Assembly (NCBI RefSeq): GCF_011761355.1
Contig: NZ_JAASRW010000006.1
Span: forward strand, 310,001 to 374,000
Length of the DNA stretch: 64,000 nucleotides
Source: Paenibacillus lupini
GTDB taxonomy: Bacteria; Bacillota; Bacilli; Paenibacillales; Paenibacillaceae
Direction of reading: 5' to 3'
Position 1 is the stretch's first letter. The number at the start of each line of letters is the position of its first letter. The translations under genes were made by a program, and so were the position numbers. The notes below the pieces were generated by a model, which worked only from the letters and a program-made list of their open reading frames with translations, searched no databases and was not told the DNA's origin. This document shows positions 17,356 to 26,207 of the stretch, one piece after another.

Positions 17356-18975
17356 ATGTCCATGGTTGAAACATTGATGCAGCTAACCGTTAGAGACATC
17401 CTGCAGCGCCCGCTGTTTCAGAAGGCTGAAACAATCGCCAGTGAAGAAGCGCTGAATCGAACCGTTCGCTGGGTCCACATCATGGAAGTTACCCAGGTTG
17501 GCAAGCTTCTAAGCGGCAATGAGCTGATCTTATCCACCGGCATAGGCTGGCATGATGACGAAGAGCTTAGTCTATCCTTCCTGCAGCAGCTCATTGACTC
17601 CGGAGCATCCGGTCTCTGCATCGAGCTTGGCACCTACACCAAAAAGCCATCCGACACCATGATCGAGCTGGCTAAACGCGAGAACTTTCCTCTCCTTTTT
17701 TTCCACGAGGAGGTTCGTTATATCGATATTACCCAAGATCTGCACGCTTACTTCATTCATCAGCATCACCGTATGGTCTATGAACTAGAGGCACTTTCAA
17801 CCAAGCTGAACCAGCTCCTGCTCTCAGGAAAAGGCATTATGCCGCTGCTGAAGCTTCTCCACCACACGACCGGCGCCCAAGTCGCCTTCTTTCCTCTTAA
17901 CGCAGAAGCAGAGTTTATGCCTCATATGCCACGTGCCAAAGCAGATGCTTTCTACGAGCAGTGGATTTACGGCGAAATGTTCGCTACACCTGTCCTAAAA
18001 CGTGGTCTCGCCCATCGTCCCATTCTTGCCCTTGATCACCTGTTTGCCGATCTGCTGCTGCAGTCTGAGCAGGAACTGAGTGAATTTCAAATTCTAGCTC
18101 TCGACCGCTGTGCAACTGCCATCGCCCAAGAGATGATGCGCACCAAGTATATGGAAGAGAGACGGCGCTACAAGGACGAAATGTGGGTAACGGATTGGCT
18201 GAGCGGCAAGCATGCGGACAAAGAGGTGCGGGAGTATATCAGCTCCATTAAGCCGGCTGCCAAGCTGTATGGCCTTACCGTCTGCGTGTTCCGATTAAAC
18301 GTCAAGCTGGCAGAATGGAAAGAAGGCGAAGAGCTGCTTATGCAGAAAAATATGGTTGCCCGCGCCATCTTCGAAGGCGAAGGCTATCTCCTGCTTCCCG
18401 CCGCCCTGCATGACCATATCGTCTTTGTTCTGATTGACCAGATGAAACAGTTCAAGTGGAAAGAGCGGCTGCTCCGGGCTGTCGAACGCTTGCGAAGAAC
18501 GGAGCATAATCCGGATACCGCCCTTTTCTCCGGCACACTTGGCATCGGCAAATATTTGACCGACCTCTCCCGCGCACCGGAGGGCTACGAATCTGCACAA
18601 GAAACAGTCGCCATTCAGACGGATATTGGCCCCTTAAGCTCGCCTTTTTTCAACGATTTGCATACGTACCGGGTCATCTCAGGCCTGAAGAAGACCGGTA
18701 TGCTGCCTGCTCTTATTGAGGAATACATCGGACCATTAACACGATACGATCAGGAGAAGAACGGACAGCTCCTCAAGACGCTCAAAGTATTCTTAGCCCT
18801 TTCCGGTTCCAAACAGGATGCTGCCCGGGAGCTGTTTATTGTCAGGCAGACCCTTTACCACCGGCTGGAGAAAATAGCTGCGCTGCTTGGCGAAGACTTC
18901 CTTGTCGCGGACAAAAGGCTGGCTATTGAGCTTGCGCTCAATGCTTACGAATACACCCATGGAGCCATTCAGTAG
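17356..18975 (+). CDS. PucR-family transcriptional regulator
   Basis: A 539-residue regulator of the PucR/CdaR type. The N-terminal PucR ligand-sensing domain (about 8-125; LTVRDILQRPLFQKAETIA... WVHIMEV... ELILSTG) is followed by a GGDEF-like middle region, and the C-terminal helix-turn-helix is about 475-530 (LLKTLKVFLALSGSKQDAAR, FIVRQTLYHRLEKI). PucR proteins control purine or related nitrogen-ring catabolism. Here the gene is divergent from ald and convergent with the pyrimidine-degradation operon (5 bp between stop codons), so it is the likely local regulator of both. The start at 17356 has the ribosome site GGGCGGTGA directly ahead, so the second ATG (17362, same frame) is also possible. 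Confidence 0.9.
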   Translation: MSMVETLMQLTVRDILQRPLFQKAETIASEEALNRTVRWVHIMEVTQVGKLLSGNELILSTGIGWHDDEELSLSFLQQLIDSGASGLCIELGTYTKKPSDTMIELAKRENFPLLFFHEEVRYIDITQDLHAYFIHQHHRMVYELEALSTKLNQLLLSGKGIMPLLKLLHHTTGAQVAFFPLNAEAEFMPHMPRAKADAFYEQWIYGEMFATPVLKRGLAHRPILALDHLFADLLLQSEQELSEFQILALDRCATAIAQEMMRTKYMEERRRYKDEMWVTDWLSGKHADKEVREYISSIKPAAKLYGLTVCVFRLNVKLAEWKEGEELLMQKNMVARAIFEGEGYLLLPAALHDHIVFVLIDQMKQFKWKERLLRAVERLRRTEHNPDTALFSGTLGIGKYLTDLSRAPEGYESAQETVAIQTDIGPLSSPFFNDLHTYRVISGLKKTGMLPALIEEYIGPLTRYDQEKNGQLLKTLKVFLALSGSKQDAARELFIVRQTLYHRLEKIAALLGEDFLVADKRLAIELALNAYEYTHGAIQ

Positions 18976-18980
18976 CTCCG

Positions 18981-19211
18981 TTATCCAGCGTCATTCCAGC
19001 CAGCTGAAGTGAGCTGCTTTACCACAAGATTAGACATATATTTTCGAGCATCTGCGGAGAGCAGCTGCAGGACAGCACTCTCCCCGCCGGGATGTACTAG
19101 CTCAATGGTAGCTCCGCTTAAGTTCTCGACCACGCTATGAATCCTGAACTGCCTGCTGATATAAGCATCCAGACGTTCTTTCTCTTCCATAAACTCTTGG
19201 TAAGCGGACAT
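18981..19211 (-). CDS. Small conserved-looking protein at the end of the pyrimidine-degradation operon
   Basis: A 76-residue soluble, acidic protein I do not recognise. It has an N-terminal helix rich in Glu/Lys (YQEFMEEKERLDAYISRQF) followed by short beta strands (ATIELVHPGG, AVLQLLSADARKYM). A strong ribosome site, GGAGG, lies 9 bp before ATG 19211, and the gene starts 26 bp after the dihydropyrimidinase stop codon, which argues that it is real and co-translated with the operon. It has no membrane segment, signal peptide or Cys/His cluster. A small accessory or regulatory subunit is possible, but nothing in the sequence proves it. Confidence 0.7.
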   Translation of the reverse strand: MSAYQEFMEEKERLDAYISRQFRIHSVVENLSGATIELVHPGGESAVLQLLSADARKYMSNLVVKQLTSAGWNDAG

Positions 19212-19237
19212 AAGCGTGCACCTCCATAGGATGTTTT

Positions 19238-20668
19238 CTACAGTTGCTCTACCGTTTCTTTCGCACCAGTACCAATTGAATTGGTCTGCTTATATGTCAA
19301 CCGCTTCAGAAATTGCCCCGTCCCCGCATTCCCAACATACGTCTGATCCTTAATGACAAATTCACCGCGTGACAGCACGCTTTGCGGAACTCCGCTAATT
19401 TGAATACCTTCAAACGGGTTGTAATCTACGTTCATATGATGCGTCTCCGCAGAGATCGTTCTTTCCACATTTGGATCAAAAATAACAAGATCTGCGTCAC
19501 TGCCAACCGCAATTGTTCCTTTGCGTGGGAATAGTCCAAACAGCTTCGCATTACGCGTCGCGACGATATCCACGAACTGATTGAGGGTAAGGCGGCCCTT
19601 GGCAACGCCTTCCGAATAAAGAATCGAGAATCGATCCTCTATGACCGGTCCGCCATTTGGAATTTTGCTGAAATCGCCGAGACCAAGATCCTTTTGCCCC
19701 TTGAAGTTGAAGGAGCATTGGTCGGAGCCAAACGTCTGCAGCTGGCCGGTAATAAGCGCATTCCAGAGCACATCCTGATGCTTCTTCTCGCGCAGCGGAG
19801 GTGACCATACATACTTGGCTCCTTCAAAATCCGGTAATGCCAGGTACGACTGATCCAGCATCAAATATTGCGGGCAGGTCTCGCCCCATACATCCACACC
19901 TCGGGTTCTCGCCTCGCTTATCGCCTTCACCGCTTCTGCGCAGGTGACGTGTACAACATACAGCCGGGCTCCAGTCAGCTCTGCAAGAGCAGCAGCACGT
20001 GCCGTTGCTTCGCCTTCAATCGCCGATGGACGGGTCAACGCATGGTAGATCGGATCGGTGTTTCCTTCTGCCAAAGCCTTCTCCACAAGGAACTCGATGA
20101 CATCTCCGTTCTCAGCGTGCACCATGACCATCGCGCCTAGTTCCTTGGCTGATAGCATCGTCCGGTACAACGTACCGTCATCCGCTTGGAACACATTTTT
20201 ATAAGCCATAAACACCTTAAACGAAGTAATCCCCTCATCCTTCACGATAGAGGGAAGCTCCGCCAGCACTGCATCATTAATTTCACTGATCATCAGATGG
20301 AAGCTGTAGTCGATAACTGCTTTGCCGTCCGCCTTGGCATGCCACTTCTGAAGCGATTCGCTCAGCGGCTTCCCTTTGTCCGTCAGACAGAAATCGATTA
20401 CGGTTGTTGTCCCGCCAAATGCCGCGGCGCGAGTCCCCGTCTCGAAATCATCCGCTGTCACTGTGCCGCCGAACGGCATATCCAGATGGGTATGTGGATC
20501 TACGCCGCCTGGAAAAACATATTTCCCTGCTGCATCCACAATCTCCGCTCCATCAGCTGAGAGTCCGAGGCCTATCTGCTGAATGATACCATTGTCGATC
20601 AACACATCCGCCTGATACGTATCCGCCGCTGTAACTATGGTGCCATTACGAATAATTTTTGCAGCCAT
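19238..20668 (-). CDS. hydA: Dihydropyrimidinase (D-hydantoinase)
   Basis: A 476-residue cyclic amidohydrolase, the second step of reductive pyrimidine degradation: it opens dihydrouracil or dihydrothymine to N-carbamoyl-beta-amino acids. Metal-site residues are visible: GGVDPHTHLDMPF (HxH), FKVFMAYK (carbamylated Lys), MVMVHAENGDV, LYVVHVTCAEAV and GSDQCSFNF (Asp). Length fits the family. A strong AGGAGG site lies 10 bp before ATG 20668, and the preceding preA stop codon is only 3 bp away, so translation is probably coupled. It could also act on hydantoins. Confidence 0.95.
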   Translation of the reverse strand: MAAKIIRNGTIVTAADTYQADVLIDNGIIQQIGLGLSADGAEIVDAAGKYVFPGGVDPHTHLDMPFGGTVTADDFETGTRAAAFGGTTTVIDFCLTDKGKPLSESLQKWHAKADGKAVIDYSFHLMISEINDAVLAELPSIVKDEGITSFKVFMAYKNVFQADDGTLYRTMLSAKELGAMVMVHAENGDVIEFLVEKALAEGNTDPIYHALTRPSAIEGEATARAAALAELTGARLYVVHVTCAEAVKAISEARTRGVDVWGETCPQYLMLDQSYLALPDFEGAKYVWSPPLREKKHQDVLWNALITGQLQTFGSDQCSFNFKGQKDLGLGDFSKIPNGGPVIEDRFSILYSEGVAKGRLTLNQFVDIVATRNAKLFGLFPRKGTIAVGSDADLVIFDPNVERTISAETHHMNVDYNPFEGIQISGVPQSVLSRGEFVIKDQTYVGNAGTGQFLKRLTYKQTNSIGTGAKETVEQL

Positions 20669-20671
20669 CGC

Positions 20672-21973
20672 TTATACCGCCTCCTTGGCGCCGCCCGGCG
20701 CTTGATCTGTACCGTCAACCGAAGCAATCGCCTTCTGACGCTGATTCCAGGACATCGGCAGCTCGCCGGATGGAATCTCTACCATCGAGATCGCACCTTC
20801 TACCGGACATACAATTGAGCATAGGTTGCAGCCAACGCAGTCTTCCTCTCTTACCTTCAGGTAAGCCCGGCCATCACCATCCGTCAGACGTTCAATACAT
20901 TGATGTGACGTATCTTCGCAGGCAATATGGCATTTGTTACAGACGATACAATTCTCCTCATGAATCCGGGCGACCACCTGATAGTTCAGATCAAGGTCTC
21001 CCCAATCCGAATAACGGGTTACAGACTTGCCAATGAGCTCGGTTACGGATAACAAGCCCTTATCATCCAAATAATTGTTCAGTCCATCGATCATATCCTC
21101 AACAATGCTAAAGCCATGATGCATAGCCGCCGTGCATACCTGCACGCCTGTTGCACCCATAAGCATAAACTCCACGGCATCCCGCCAATTGGAGACGCCT
21201 CCAATTCCGGAGATCGGCACATTCACCTGCGAGTTACGCGCGCATTCAGCTACCATGTTGAGCGCGATTGGTTTCACCGCCGGACCGCAATAGCCGCCGT
21301 GTGCACCTTTTCCGCCAACATGCGGGATCGTGTTCCAGGTATCGAGATCGACACCAGCCAGTGAGTTGATGGTGTTAATAAGCGAGATCGCATCTGCGCC
21401 GCCTCGGACAGCGGCTTTTGCTGTTGCCGTTATATCCGTAATGTTCGGCGTCAGCTTCACAATGACTGGGGTCTTCGCTGCTTCTTTCGCCCACATTGTC
21501 TGTGCTTCGACGAGATCGGGCTGCTGACCGGAAGCCGAGCCCATGCCACGTTCCGCCATACCATGTGGGCATCCGAAGTTCAGTTCAAGCCCGTCGACAC
21601 CAACGGCCTCTACCTTTTTCACAATCTCATGCCACTTCTCGCGTTTTGGCTCAACCATCAAGGACACGACAACCGCATGATTCGGAAAACGTTTCTTCGT
21701 CTCGTAGATTTCTTTCAGGTTCACTTCCAGCGGCCGATCCGTAATAAGCTCGATATTGTTAAAGCCCGCTACTCGCTGCCCGTTAAAATGAATGGCCGCG
21801 AACCTCGACGAGGTATTAATAATGGGATCCCCCAGCGTTTTCCACACCGCTCCGCCCCAGCCTGCTTCGAAAGCCCGCTGTACCTGGTAGCCAGTATTCG
21901 TCGGCGGCGCCGATGCAAGCCAGAATGGATTCGGCGACGAGATACCCGCCAGATTAATGCGTAAATCAGCCAT
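20672..21973 (-). CDS. preA: NAD-dependent dihydropyrimidine dehydrogenase subunit PreA
   Basis: A 433-residue FMN and iron-sulfur subunit that reduces uracil or thymine with its partner PreT. The N-terminal dihydroorotate-dehydrogenase-like barrel starts with LRINLAGISSPNPFWLAS and contains GLELNFGCPHGM. The loop with the active Cys appears as GGYCGPAVKP, and FMN-binding ISGIGGVSNW follows. The C-terminus carries two 4Fe-4S motifs (CIVCNKCHIAC and CVGCNLCSIVCPVEG). The ribosome site GAGGAGGGG lies just before ATG 21973, directly downstream of a three-copy hairpin array. It is about twenty residues longer than the E. coli protein. Confidence 0.95.
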   Translation of the reverse strand: MADLRINLAGISSPNPFWLASAPPTNTGYQVQRAFEAGWGGAVWKTLGDPIINTSSRFAAIHFNGQRVAGFNNIELITDRPLEVNLKEIYETKKRFPNHAVVVSLMVEPKREKWHEIVKKVEAVGVDGLELNFGCPHGMAERGMGSASGQQPDLVEAQTMWAKEAAKTPVIVKLTPNITDITATAKAAVRGGADAISLINTINSLAGVDLDTWNTIPHVGGKGAHGGYCGPAVKPIALNMVAECARNSQVNVPISGIGGVSNWRDAVEFMLMGATGVQVCTAAMHHGFSIVEDMIDGLNNYLDDKGLLSVTELIGKSVTRYSDWGDLDLNYQVVARIHEENCIVCNKCHIACEDTSHQCIERLTDGDGRAYLKVREEDCVGCNLCSIVCPVEGAISMVEIPSGELPMSWNQRQKAIASVDGTDQAPGGAKEAV

Positions 21974-21985
21974 ATGTGTCCCCTC

Positions 21986-22180
21986 CTCAAAAGAATTGCC
22001 ATACTAATGGCTAACTTTTAGCCATTTGTGGTGATTCTTACTTCGTAAGCTCCAAAGAATTGCCATACTATGGCTAAGATTTTAGCCATATGTGGTGATT
22101 CTTACTTCGTAAGCTCCAAAGAATTGCCATACTATGGCTAAGATTTTAGCCATATGTGGTGATTCTTACTTCGTAAGCAT
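21986..22180 (-). repeat. TGCTTACGAAG hairpin array, site A (three copies, 64-bp unit), before preA
   Basis: Three tandem units between preT and preA, with the plus-strand core CTTCGTAAGC at 22041, 22105 and 22169 (64 bp apart). Read as mRNA, each unit is GCTTACGAAGTAAGAATCAC followed by TGGCTAA-loop-TTAGCCA and ATTCTT, a hairpin of about 55 nt. Copies 2 and 3 are almost identical; the copy nearest preA has drifted. The last hairpin ends about 5 nt before the preA ribosome site. Confidence 0.9.
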
Positions 22181-22195
22181 GAGATTTATTATTAT

Positions 22196-23551
22196 TTAAG
22201 CTGTCTCTTCCTGCTGCTTCACAAGCTGCTGATAGATCGCATACGCGGCTTTTTTCCCCTGCTGCGCCGCCGATACGACCATCGCTTCCCCTTGCCCGTC
22301 TCCAAAAATCACATCACCCGCCGCGAATACTCTTGGATCCGAGGTCTGGAACGTATCCGGGTCAATCGCCACAATCCCGCGCTTGTGCGTCAAACCAAAC
22401 TGCTCAACCAGGTTTGTATGCCGGGTTTGGCCAATAGCAAGAACAACAGCATCAATATCCATAAAAAATTCCGAGCCAGCAACCGGTACCGGCCGAATCC
22501 GTCCTTCGCTCTCTTCAAGCCGCATTAAGATACATTCCATCGCCGTCACGTTGCCTGCAGCATCTCCAATAATCCGCTTGGGAGCCGTCAGCCATTTGAA
22601 CACGACACCGTCCTGCTTTGCAAAGTCATACTCGAAATCATAAGCAGTCATCTCTGCAGAGGTACGGCGATAGACGATCGTTACTTCCTCTGCGCCAAGC
22701 CGCACGGAGCAAGTCGCCGCATCAATCGCAGTATTGCCTGCGCCGATAACAGCAACCTTTTTCCCAGCAATGTCTGTCCGAATGGACGTCTTGGTTGACT
22801 CTACAAAATCAATCGCGTCATATACTCCAGAGAGCCCTTCACCTTCAATGCCAAGCTTCGGCACCTTCGACATACCGATGGCCAGCACTACCGCATCGTA
22901 TTGCTGCCAAATTTCCTCGACACTGATATCTATCCCAACCTTCGTCCCGGTTCGGATCTCTACGCCAAGCTGCCGTACCTGCTCAACTTCCCATAGCGAA
23001 ATTTCCTGCGGCAGCCGGAAGGAGACGATGCCATACGTGTCCAGACCTCCCGCCTGTTCCTTCGCCTCGAATACCGTAACCGCAAATCCAAACCGTGCGA
23101 GCTCCCTAGCAGCTGACAAGCCAGCTGGTCCTCCTCCAATAATGGCAACCTTTTTCCCGTTGCTGCGGCCTGCCGTGAACAGTACCTGTTCGTTCTTGAT
23201 TGCCCAGTCTGTCGCATACCGCTGCAGATCGCCAATCATGATTGGCTTGGAAGAATGATTGAGTACACAAGCTCCTTCGCATAGCTCTTCCGTTGGGCAT
23301 ACACGCGAGCAGCTTGCGCCAACCGGATTCGCTTCCATAATGGCTCGAGCGGAGCCTTTCATGTTGCCGGAGGCGATCTTTTTAATAAAGGAGGGAATGT
23401 TGATACCTGTTGGACAAGCTTTAATACACGGAGCATCATAGCAATACAGGCAGCGGTTTGATTCCTCAATCGCTTCCTTTGGTCTCATCCCGGCCTTCAC
23501 TTCGGCAAAATTACGCCTTAATGATTCTGCAGATATAAATGTTGCCGCCAT
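22196..23551 (-). CDS. preT: NAD-dependent dihydropyrimidine dehydrogenase subunit PreT
   Basis: A 451-residue flavoprotein subunit related to the small subunit of glutamate synthase; it passes electrons from NAD(P)H to PreA. The N-terminal iron-sulfur Cys motifs are CLYCYDAPCIKACP and CSRVCPTEELCEGAC. An FAD-binding GGGPAGLSAARELARFG and an NAD(P) site GAGNTAIDAATCSVRLG follow, and FAAGDVIFGDG closes the FAD fold. The frame is open to 23638, but ATG 23551 is chosen because GGGGG lies 8 bp before it and the longer form would overlap the preceding gene. The pairing with preA is split by the site A hairpin array. Confidence 0.93.
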   Translation of the reverse strand: MAATFISAESLRRNFAEVKAGMRPKEAIEESNRCLYCYDAPCIKACPTGINIPSFIKKIASGNMKGSARAIMEANPVGASCSRVCPTEELCEGACVLNHSSKPIMIGDLQRYATDWAIKNEQVLFTAGRSNGKKVAIIGGGPAGLSAARELARFGFAVTVFEAKEQAGGLDTYGIVSFRLPQEISLWEVEQVRQLGVEIRTGTKVGIDISVEEIWQQYDAVVLAIGMSKVPKLGIEGEGLSGVYDAIDFVESTKTSIRTDIAGKKVAVIGAGNTAIDAATCSVRLGAEEVTIVYRRTSAEMTAYDFEYDFAKQDGVVFKWLTAPKRIIGDAAGNVTAMECILMRLEESEGRIRPVPVAGSEFFMDIDAVVLAIGQTRHTNLVEQFGLTHKRGIVAIDPDTFQTSDPRVFAAGDVIFGDGQGEAMVVSAAQQGKKAAYAIYQQLVKQQEETA

Positions 23552-23580
23552 CCGTTCATCCCCCTTTCCAATAGCGCTTA

Positions 23581-24462
23581 TTATAGGTTTATGATGCTGT
23601 CGTACGTTTCCGGCCTGCGATCTCGATAAAACTGCCAAATATTCCGCACCTCGCGGATCAACTCTTTGTCCATCACGCCAATAACGACTTCATCTTGATC
23701 TCTGCTGCCCATGGCTGCAATGGCGCCTCGCGGATCAACCAGATATGACTGCCCGTAAAACTCTCCCATATTCCATGGCGCCTCATATCCAACCCGATTG
23801 ATTGCCGCTACATAATACCCGTTCGCCACGGCGTGAGCCGGCTGCTCCAGCTTCCACAAATATTCCGAGGTTCCCGCAACCGTGGCCGACGGATTAAAGA
23901 CAATCTCCGCCCCGTTCAGCCCAAGTGCACGAGCCCCTTCCGGGAAATGCCGGTCATAGCAGATGTAGACGCCAACCTTCGCGAAGGCCGTATCAAATAC
24001 TGGATAACCCAGATTGCCCGGTTTAAAATAATACTTTTCCCAGAAGCCGCAACCGCTGTCGCCCGCCGCCACATGGGGGATATGATGCTTACGGTATTTG
24101 CCGAGATACGAACCGTCTGCATCAATAACCGCCGCTGTATTATAGTAGCTGGCGATCCCTTCCCGCTCATAGAGCGGAAGAATAATGACGACACCCAGCT
24201 CGCGGGCAAGCTCCTGGAACAGCTTTGTTGTAGGCCCATTCGGAATTTCTTCCGAAGCGTCATACCATTTGGTCGTTTGCTCTGCGCAGAAATACGGTCC
24301 GTAGAAAATCTCCTGCAGCGAGATGATCTGTGCCCCCTTGCCCGCTGCCTCGCGAATAAGCCGGATATGCTTCTCGATCGCCGCCTTCTTCTGCACCTCC
24401 ACCGGCTCATCGCCATGAATATCGTTCGATGCCTGAATTAACCCGATCGTAACTTTACTCAT
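23581..24462 (-). CDS. Nitrilase-superfamily amidohydrolase, probable beta-ureidopropionase
   Basis: A 293-residue carbon-nitrogen hydrolase, probably cleaving N-carbamoyl-beta-alanine to beta-alanine, CO2 and ammonia (third step of the pathway). The catalytic Glu-Lys-Cys triad is seen in LQEIFYGPYF, GKYRKHHIPH and VYICYDRHFPEG. Length and the motif NPSATVAGTSEYLWKLEQP match the N-carbamoyl-amide branch. The ATG overlaps the stop codon of the upstream M20 hydrolase gene, so translation is coupled. N-carbamoylputrescine amidase activity is an alternative, but the neighbours favour pyrimidine breakdown. Confidence 0.88.
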   Translation of the reverse strand: MSKVTIGLIQASNDIHGDEPVEVQKKAAIEKHIRLIREAAGKGAQIISLQEIFYGPYFCAEQTTKWYDASEEIPNGPTTKLFQELARELGVVIILPLYEREGIASYYNTAAVIDADGSYLGKYRKHHIPHVAAGDSGCGFWEKYYFKPGNLGYPVFDTAFAKVGVYICYDRHFPEGARALGLNGAEIVFNPSATVAGTSEYLWKLEQPAHAVANGYYVAAINRVGYEAPWNMGEFYGQSYLVDPRGAIAAMGSRDQDEVVIGVMDKELIREVRNIWQFYRDRRPETYDSIINL

Positions 24463-25729
24463 CGATTTCCCTCCGCTTTCCGCTCGCTATATGAAGCGCT
24501 GCCCTATATAACAGCTCCGTCCCAAGCGCAATATCCTCCGGTGACGAATACTCTTTGGGGTTATGACTGATCCCTTCCTTGCACCGGACAAAAATCATAC
24601 TGTAGTCACAGACATACGACATTGTAAGCGAATCATGGAAAGGACCACTCATCAGCTCGGGCAGCGACATTCCCATGCCGGACGCCTCTTTCCGTAAAAT
24701 ATCCTTCAGCCATTCCGCGCAATAACGCGGCTCACTGTTTGTATCCTCACGGATCAAATATTGAAGGCTGTGCTCATCGCAAATATCCTGAATCGTCTCT
24801 AGTAATTGCTGCTCCCTCTCGTTCCGGCGGGAGAGAACGATATCCCGAAGGTCGACGGTAAACGTTACCTTCTCTGGAATGATGTTGCGAGAGTCAGGAA
24901 AAACAGATAACGAGCCGACAGTTCCAACCGTTGAAGCGCCGTCTTCCAGTCGGGCAAGGTCGTTCAATGCCACGATAACCTTGGCCGCGCCAACTAGCGC
25001 ATCCCTTCTCATTGGCATAGGTACCGAGCCCGCATGTCCGGCGAAACCGTTAAGCTCAACCGTCCACCAGAGTGGTCCTGAAATACCTGTCACGATGCCA
25101 ATTGGGGAATCAAGTGACTCCAGTACTGGCCCTTGCTCAATATGAAGCTCAAGAAAAGCACCGATCCGCCCTTCCTGAAATGTATATCCATCAAACTCTG
25201 CCGGGTCGCAGCCAAATTCAAGCAAGGCTTCCCGGCGAGTTACACCGTTCTTATCCGTCCGGTCAAGCTCCCCTTCCTCGAGCTTTCCGGTCATACCACG
25301 AACGCCAAATAATCCTTTGTTGAAGCGGCAGCCTTCCTCATCGCAGAAAGCTACTACTTCAATATCCATCTCCGGCGTAAAACCTCTCTCTATCATCGTT
25401 TGCACCGTTTCAATAGCACCAAGAACACCAATGGCTCCGTCATAACGGCCGCCGTATGGCTGCGAGTCGACATGAGAGCCAAGCATTAACACGGGCAGGG
25501 CCGAATTCCGGCCTTTCAGCACACCAATTAAATTGCCAAAAGGATCAATTTTTGCCTTCATCCCCGCTTCTTCCATCCAGCTTTTAACCCGCTCCACACC
25601 TGCCCGGTCTTCTTTCGATAAAGCCAGCCTGCACACGCCAGTTTCCCCAATTCGTCCAATCTGTGCAAGCTCCTCAATATGCCGATTTAATCGCTCTACA
25701 TTAATACTTGCCTGCTGCTCCACACTCAT
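24455..25729 (-). CDS. M20-family amidohydrolase (N-carbamoyl-amino-acid / beta-ureidopropionase type)
   Basis: A 424-residue two-metal peptidase-fold amidohydrolase of the allantoate / N-carbamoyl-L-amino-acid hydrolase group. Metal ligands are visible in MLGSHVDSQPYGGRYDG (His, Asp), AFCDEEGCRF (Glu-Glu), LELHIEQGPVL (His, Glu) and, near the C-terminus, GISHNPKEYSSPED. The dimerisation domain has the family motif GFAGHAGSVPM. ATG 25729 is chosen because GGGAGGGAACGGGAC precedes it; an in-frame start at 25777 lacks a ribosome site. It duplicates the apparent role of the downstream nitrilase-type enzyme, so the two may handle different N-carbamoyl products. Confidence 0.88.
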   Translation of the reverse strand: MSVEQQASINVERLNRHIEELAQIGRIGETGVCRLALSKEDRAGVERVKSWMEEAGMKAKIDPFGNLIGVLKGRNSALPVLMLGSHVDSQPYGGRYDGAIGVLGAIETVQTMIERGFTPEMDIEVVAFCDEEGCRFNKGLFGVRGMTGKLEEGELDRTDKNGVTRREALLEFGCDPAEFDGYTFQEGRIGAFLELHIEQGPVLESLDSPIGIVTGISGPLWWTVELNGFAGHAGSVPMPMRRDALVGAAKVIVALNDLARLEDGASTVGTVGSLSVFPDSRNIIPEKVTFTVDLRDIVLSRRNEREQQLLETIQDICDEHSLQYLIREDTNSEPRYCAEWLKDILRKEASGMGMSLPELMSGPFHDSLTMSYVCDYSMIFVRCKEGISHNPKEYSSPEDIALGTELLYRAALHIASGKRREIDE

Positions 25730-25857
25730 GTCCCGTTCCCTCCCGTCCAGTCTCCGATGACATATAAGTATGTACAATATTAGAATTTATACGGCTAGTC
25801 ACTCCAAATGAGGACAACCTCCTGCTGTGATGAACATAGATCCCATACTGAGGAGTG

Positions 25858-26181
25858 TTAAGGCCCTTGGGGACCTTAACCTTCCAGATTCCATCATCTG
25901 CAGGCAACTTAAGGTCCTCTAGGGACCTTAAGTTCTTCCAGCTCCCCCACTTTCAGCACGGAATTGCTACTTTACTGTCTTTTAAGGCCCCTTTGGGACC
26001 TTAACTCACCGGATTTCACCATCCGCAGGTAGCTTAAGGTCCTCTAGGGACCTTAAGTTCTTCCAGCTGGCCCACTTTCAGCACGCAATCGCCATCTTCC
26101 AGACAGTTAAGGTCCTATAAGGATCTTATCTGTCTGGAATCCACCGTCCGCAGACGACTTAAGGCCCTTTAGGGGCCTTAA
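25858..26181. repeat. Six TTAAGG palindromes with strict 51/73-bp alternation
   Basis: Six 22-23-bp palindromes (form TTAAGGxCC-x-GGxCCTTAA) start at 25858, 25909, 25982, 26034, 26107 and 26159: spacings 51, 73, 52, 73 and 52. The unit is therefore a two-palindrome block of about 125 bp, present about three times. Both spacer types are conserved: the short ones share a GGATTCCA/TCCGCAG-like text, and the long ones share GTTCTTCCAGCT and CCCACTTTCAGCACG. The array fills the gap between the transporter's binding-protein gene and the M20 hydrolase gene. No ORF with a ribosome site is seen. The adjacent stretch 25730-25857 should hold any promoter of the M20 gene, but no clear one was found. Confidence 0.92.
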
Positions 26182-26207
26182 GCTTCGCCAACTCACTACT
26201 GTTGCTG

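Noticed and set aside
21986..22180. CRISPR array at the three-copy repeat
   Set aside because: The repeats are contiguous hairpins with no unique spacers and no cas genes nearby.
22196..23638. Longer PreT start at 23638
   Set aside because: It would overlap the nitrilase-type gene by 58 bp and has no ribosome site; ATG 23551 has GGGGG at 8 bp.
25858..26181. Tandem terminators
   Set aside because: The palindromes end in TTAA without T-runs and are symmetric in both directions.
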